NCBI GenBank assembly: GCA_041395205.1
Contig: JAWLAZ010000002.1
Location: 616,830-680,829 of the forward strand
Source of the DNA: JAHEFU01 sp041395205
GTDB taxonomy: Bacteria > 4484-113 > JAFGCY01
Direction of reading: 5' to 3'
Length of the DNA stretch: 64,000 nt
The position numbers and the translations under genes were made by a program. Under the pieces are notes generated by a model. The model had not been told where the DNA came from. It did no database searches and was given only the letters and a program-made list of their open reading frames with translations. Of the stretch, positions 60,508 to 64,000 are shown piece after piece (position 1 is the first letter of the stretch; each line of letters starts with the position of its first letter).

Positions 60508-61248
60508 ATGAGCGAACGATTCAAGGGACCCGAGCTGCTGGAGGAGTACAACTACGCGGTGTTCGCCGCGGAGGGCTTCGAGCCGCTGATGCGCTTCGAG
60601 CAGTCCCCGCCGCCGGGCAGCCTGGTAGCGGATTTCCAGCTCACGCTGCTGGCAACCGGTGACAGCGTCTCGATGCAGGAGATCAGCCGCAGGCACCTGC
60701 TGACCGTGTTCGAATTCGGCAGCGTGACTTGACCATACTGCACGATGGCGGGTCCATCGATGAACAGTGTGGCGGCGCAGTTCAGGGCGCGGGATGTCGG
60801 GAGTTACTTCATCTACACGAATGAAGCGCATCCGGGGGAGCTGATCCCGCATCATACGAGCTTCGGGCAGAAGCTGGCCCAGGCCCGGATGATGACCGAG
60901 CGGATCGGCACGGACAGGCCGATTCTCGTTGACAGCCTGCAGGGGCACTGCCACCAGTACTTCGGCTCGATGCCGAACATGACCTGGATCTTCAACCGGG
61001 CCGGGCGGCCGCTCTATTCCAGTGACTGGACGGACAGCAGCAGCGTTGCCAATGCGCTGGAGTACTACCTCGGTGTGGCAACGGAACGCCGCGGCGGTGC
61101 CAACGTGACCGGCTTCAACGTGCGCCGGCTGGATTACCGCGAACGGGACCGGGCGCGCTTCTTCGAGATCCTCGCGCTCGGCGGCCCGGCTGCGGTCGAG
61201 CAGTTCGAGGCGATGTTCGGCCCGCAGTGGCCCGTGGGGGATGAGTAG
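60508..61248 (+). CDS. Selenocysteine-containing deiodinase-like thioredoxin-fold protein (in-frame TGA)
   Basis: One 246-residue protein when TGA 60730-60732 is read as selenocysteine (residue 75). Before it: PPPGSLVADFQLTLLATGD then LLTVFEFGSVT, the first strands of a thioredoxin/AhpC-like fold. After it: PYCTMAGPSMN, giving UPYC, a CxxC-type redox motif with Sec first. The rest matches the iodothyronine-deiodinase family order: YFIYTNEAHPGELIPHHTSF, GQKLAQARMM, RPILVDSLQGHCHQYFGSMP, MTWIFNRAGRPLYSSDW. A SECIS-like hairpin follows the TGA directly (60733-60772). Read as ordinary stop, both halves would be useless: the first lacks the active site, the second lacks half the fold. Substrate unknown; reductive dehalogenation or a general thiol reaction. 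GAGGCTGG precedes ATG 60508. Confidence 0.88.
60730..60772 (+). promoter_or_regulatory. Bacterial SECIS element after the Sec TGA
   Basis: TGA, then stem CCATACTG (60733-60740) with CAGTGTGG (60765-60772), all eight pairing with one G-T. An internal loop CA/ATGAA follows, then stem CGATGG (60743-60748) with CCATCG (60754-60759) and apical loop CGGGT. The loop begins 16 bases after the TGA, within the distance SelB needs, and it has the G and GU bases expected. Confidence 0.85.
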
Positions 61249-61538
61249 GATCTGGGAGCTCGGTTGTAGGTGGTAGCAGGCGAGGATGTAGGAGCTCGGA
61301 GCTGGGGTGTAGGGTTGTCGCCATGCATTCAGCCTGACCCTGTTCCATTCTCGTGATTAGCACGACGATTTCCCTGACAATCACTGGCATGGGACAAAGC
61401 TCCGGCATGCTGCTACCTTCAACCCAGGTCCAGGAACCTTGATTGCTACTCCCTTCAGCCCAGGTCCTCGCATGCTACAACCTAAATCCGAGCATCTCTG
61501 TCCTAGTCTGCTACACCCTACATTCGAGTTCCTATGTC
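61249..61538. repeat. Degenerate inverted octamer-like repeats
   Basis: GTAGG/GGAGCTCGG-type words on the left (61250-61320) and their complements CTACA/CCTA on the right (about 61410-61530). No gene and no clear terminator. Confidence 0.55.
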
Positions 61539-63194
61539 CTAGTTGCCATTCCAGAGTGCAGTGGCGCGGTTGAAGGCCAGCGCGCCGATCTCCTGCCCCA
61601 TCATCCGGCCCTGGCGGTCGGCATCCTGATGGTGGATCCCGCCATACAGGCGGCTGATCCCGGCTTCGTCGGCAGCTTCCTTGAAGGTGCTCCAGCGCAG
61701 GGTGACATTGGCGGCCGGAGTGCCGTTCTCGAACTTGAGCGAAGCCTTCGTGAACACGAATTCGCCGAGCATGTCATTGACACCGTCATTGTTGTAGTCG
61801 CGGTGCAGGCGGGTCACGCCGTCATAGAAGCTGTCGCTGCCACTGTAGAGGCGCAGCACCTCGGCGGCTGCCGCGCTGAAGGTGGAGTGCCCGCTGACGA
61901 AGTCCGGGAAGGCCGGGGTCACGAAGGTGCTGGCCTGGTAGGGACGCCAGTCCAGGCCGTCGATGGTCTGGGTCCCCTGGTTGGGTCCGCCCCAGGCCTG
62001 GACCTGCTCGCCCATGTGCAGGAAGCGGATGCTGCCGGCAGGCCGGCAGGAGTTGTAGTACCGCTTGGCATCCCAGGCGGCGATGCTGGCATCCAGCACC
62101 GCGCCGTTGAGTGCGAGGAACATCTTCGCATCATCGGCGATCGTGTGGCGGTCGCGGATCGAGATGCCCTGGGCCAGGCTGTTCCAGTGCCCCGGCGGGG
62201 TTTCACTGCGCGGGCCGTCGGCCCAGTATTCGGCGATGGCCTTGCGCTCATCAGTCAGGTTGGCGCTGAAGTCCAGCACCTCGTTGAACTGCGCCTCGAA
62301 GGCCTCCATGTTCGTCATGGTGTTGCCAAGCGCATCCGTATAGGGATCGCTGCTGCCGTAGACCGGCGGGCCCGGCGGCCGCAGCTGGCTGCCGCTGCTC
62401 ATCGCGAAGGGGGTTACGGCACCCCAGTGCGGGGTCAGGAAGCTCTGGTCAAAGTAGGTGGAGGGATCATCGTTGTCAACCATGGGCTGGCCGTTGCCAT
62501 CCAGCAGGCTGCCGTTCGGCACACGCAGCGGGCACCAGTGGCTCGGGTCGAATTCCGTCCCGGCGAAGGCATTCGGCTGGCTGGGGTCCGCGCTGTTCAC
62601 CGGCTGGTAGAGCTCGGGGAAGGTATTGCTCGTGACATCCACGAAGTTGTTCTCCGCATTGCTGCCATCATTGCCACGCTGCTCGGATACGGCTGCGGCG
62701 GCCAGGTTGCCGATGCCCTGTGGCGTGGCCGGGTCAGTGCTGTCGCTGATGCTGTAGCCAAGCCCCGTGAGCAGGGCACTGAAGGCCCCGGTGTTGGCTT
62801 CATAGGCCGGGAAGAGGGACTTCAGGCTGGCATAGGCGGCGTAGCTGACCGCGGCACGCTGGTTGGCCTGCGTATGTTCCCCGGAGGGCCTGCGCATTGT
62901 GGCATCCAGCGCGGTCGGCAGCGCATTGGCGTCGTACATCGCCCAGGCGTCGTAGACCGAGGCGCTGTGGATGTAGAGAGCGCGGGAGATCACCGTCGGC
63001 CGGGGCGGGCCATTGCGGATCGCGGCAAGCATCACCTCGTTCCACTCCACCACGGCGGAGACGCGGAAGGGTTCGTCACCTGGATCCGGCTCAGCCGGCC
63101 CGCTGCCGTTGCAGGCAGCCAGCATCAGGAGCAGCAGTGCCATGAGGGAGAGGCGGGCCTGTCCAAGCCAGCCGGGTGTATGCCTGTTGTTCAT
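61539..63194 (-). CDS. Vanadium-haloperoxidase/PAP2 superfamily lipoprotein
   Basis: A 551-residue lipoprotein (lipobox LAAC in LLLLMLAACNGSG). Helical, with the full active-site signature in the C-terminal half: KRYYNSCRP (K-x6-RP), FVSGHSTFSAAAAEVL (SGH with the acid-base His) and SRLYGGIHHQDADRQG (SR-x5-H, His that would hold vanadate). This is the pattern of vanadium-dependent haloperoxidases, which oxidise halides with peroxide. Acid phosphatases share it, but the length and the HSTFSAAAAEVL stretch favour the haloperoxidase side. GAGG precedes ATG 63194. It converges on the selenoprotein gene. Substrate unproven. Confidence 0.85.
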   Translation of the reverse strand: MNNRHTPGWLGQARLSLMALLLLMLAACNGSGPAEPDPGDEPFRVSAVVEWNEVMLAAIRNGPPRPTVISRALYIHSASVYDAWAMYDANALPTALDATMRRPSGEHTQANQRAAVSYAAYASLKSLFPAYEANTGAFSALLTGLGYSISDSTDPATPQGIGNLAAAAVSEQRGNDGSNAENNFVDVTSNTFPELYQPVNSADPSQPNAFAGTEFDPSHWCPLRVPNGSLLDGNGQPMVDNDDPSTYFDQSFLTPHWGAVTPFAMSSGSQLRPPGPPVYGSSDPYTDALGNTMTNMEAFEAQFNEVLDFSANLTDERKAIAEYWADGPRSETPPGHWNSLAQGISIRDRHTIADDAKMFLALNGAVLDASIAAWDAKRYYNSCRPAGSIRFLHMGEQVQAWGGPNQGTQTIDGLDWRPYQASTFVTPAFPDFVSGHSTFSAAAAEVLRLYSGSDSFYDGVTRLHRDYNNDGVNDMLGEFVFTKASLKFENGTPAANVTLRWSTFKEAADEAGISRLYGGIHHQDADRQGRMMGQEIGALAFNRATALWNGN

Positions 63195-63311
63195 CCGCAT
63201 CCTCGCTTCGCCGGTGCGATCCACCGGCCATCTCTATTATCGCAGCCCCGGCGCGGAATGCAAGCCGGATGCAGCCTGGCGGCGGACTGAGACGCGGGGC
63301 TGTAGTAAAGT

Positions 63312-63938
63312 ATGGCCGTGAATCAGGCAACGATCCTTCCCTATGGCAGGTACAGCCCGCAGATCGACGAAAGTGCGTGGCTGGCCCCCGGCGCAGTGAT
63401 CACCGGTGACGTGAGCATCGCCGGGAACTGCACCGTGCTGTTCAACAGCGTGATCCGTGGCGACGTGAACCGCGTCGAGATCGGCTTCGGCAGCAATATC
63501 CAGGATCTCGTGATGCTGCACGTGGCGGATGCGCATCCCTGCATCATCGGCAGCTACGTGACCGTTGGGCACAGTGCGATCCTGCACGGCTGCACGGTGG
63601 AGGATGGCTGCCTGATCGGGATGGGGGCCCGGGTGCTGAACGGCGCGCTGATCGGGCGCGGGAGCATCATCGCCGCGGGGGCCGTGGTCGGCGAGGGGGC
63701 GGTGATCCCGCCGCTGAGCGTGGCCGTGGGGGTACCGGCCCAGGTCAAGGGCAGCGTCACGGAACGCACGCTCGTGAAGATCGGTGCCCGCGAGGCGATT
63801 GCCAACGCCGCCGACATCCCGGAGGAGCTGCGCGGCCTGGCGGGTACGCCCTTCGCGCGCAAGTACCGCCGCATCGCCCGAGCCTACATGGAGGGCAAAA
63901 CCTACCGGCCCGGTGCGGATGAGGACGAGCTGGACTGA
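63312..63938 (+). CDS. Gamma-carbonic-anhydrase-like hexapeptide-repeat protein
   Basis: A 208-residue left-handed beta-helix protein of the gamma-class carbonic anhydrase family. Repeating hexapeptides run through residues 25-150 (VSIAGNCTVLFNSVIRGDVN, IGFGSNIQDLVMLHV, IIGSYVTVGHSAILHGCTVE, DGCLIGMGARVLNGALIGRG). The three metal-binding His are in MLHV, VGHSAILH. The C-terminal 55 residues form helices. Carbonic anhydrase activity is possible but many members are inactive. The start is ATG 63312 or GTG 63318; TAAAGT ends 7 bases before the latter, which would fit the leaderless pattern here. Positions 63939-64000 hold nothing recognised. Confidence 0.88.
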   Translation: MAVNQATILPYGRYSPQIDESAWLAPGAVITGDVSIAGNCTVLFNSVIRGDVNRVEIGFGSNIQDLVMLHVADAHPCIIGSYVTVGHSAILHGCTVEDGCLIGMGARVLNGALIGRGSIIAAGAVVGEGAVIPPLSVAVGVPAQVKGSVTERTLVKIGAREAIANAADIPEELRGLAGTPFARKYRRIARAYMEGKTYRPGADEDELD

Positions 63939-64000
63939 CAGTCCGATTTGAGCCGTGCTACAGAAGGTATGGCTACATCCGTGCCAGCGTGGAATCGGCG

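Overview
The window is about 62-65% GC and comes from a bacterium with a lipoprotein-rich, Gram-negative-like envelope. At least ten genes start with a signal peptide or lipobox. The gene set (GuaB3, DUF2089/SHOCT operon, dodecin, HrcA-DnaJ-GrpE-DnaK, PKD/kelch and dockerin-like lipoproteins, many interspersed repeats) suggests a deep-branching, perhaps uncultured environmental lineage. I cannot assign a phylum. No rRNA, tRNA, CRISPR array or prophage was seen.

Layout. 1-3.9 kb: dodecin, then an ECF sigma factor operon with a membrane partner. 4-9.8 kb: repeat-rich DNA in which two near-identical 517-bp direct repeats bracket a secreted-protein / membrane-protein module. The membrane gene is frameshifted at a G6 tract. 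9.8-18.5 kb: GuaB3, a tandem pair of unknown paralogues (the second broken by a 19-bp insertion), a PH-like protein, divergent maf and sugar nucleotidyltransferase, a gene-free stretch with two orphan terminators, and the DUF2089/SHOCT operon. 18.6-24.7 kb: two REP-associated tyrosine transposases (RAYTs), each flanked by its own hairpin repeat family, around secreted VCBS-like and PPC-domain proteins. 24.8-34 kb: a 1046-aa cohesin/dockerin/FN3-like lipoprotein, lipB, a MocR regulator with repeated operator-like sites and a coupled lipoprotein, and HicBA plus a solitary HicB. 34-39 kb: purA operon and three tandem cyclophilins. 39-48.6 kb: chaperone operon hrcA-dnaJ-(1325-aa TPR protein with degenerate J domain)-grpE-dnaK-(zinc ribbon protein). 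48.8-54.5 kb: two very large PKD/kelch lipoproteins. 54.6-58.7 kb: pepP-like/efp and panBCD. 58.7-64 kb: a repeat-propeller lipoprotein, a selenoprotein, a vanadium-haloperoxidase-like lipoprotein and a gamma-carbonic-anhydrase-like protein.

Main discovery. At 60508-61248 two adjacent short frames are one gene interrupted by an in-frame TGA. The TGA sits in a UPYC redox motif of a deiodinase-like thioredoxin-fold protein. It is followed directly by a two-part hairpin of the bacterial SECIS type, so this is almost certainly a selenoprotein. Its neighbour carries the complete vanadium-haloperoxidase/PAP2 signature.

Regulation. Several genes (lipB, the transposase at 23710, the DUF2089 gene, maf, the nucleotidyltransferase, both hicB genes) have a -10 box ending 7-8 bases before the start codon. 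This implies leaderless mRNAs alongside Shine-Dalgarno-led genes.
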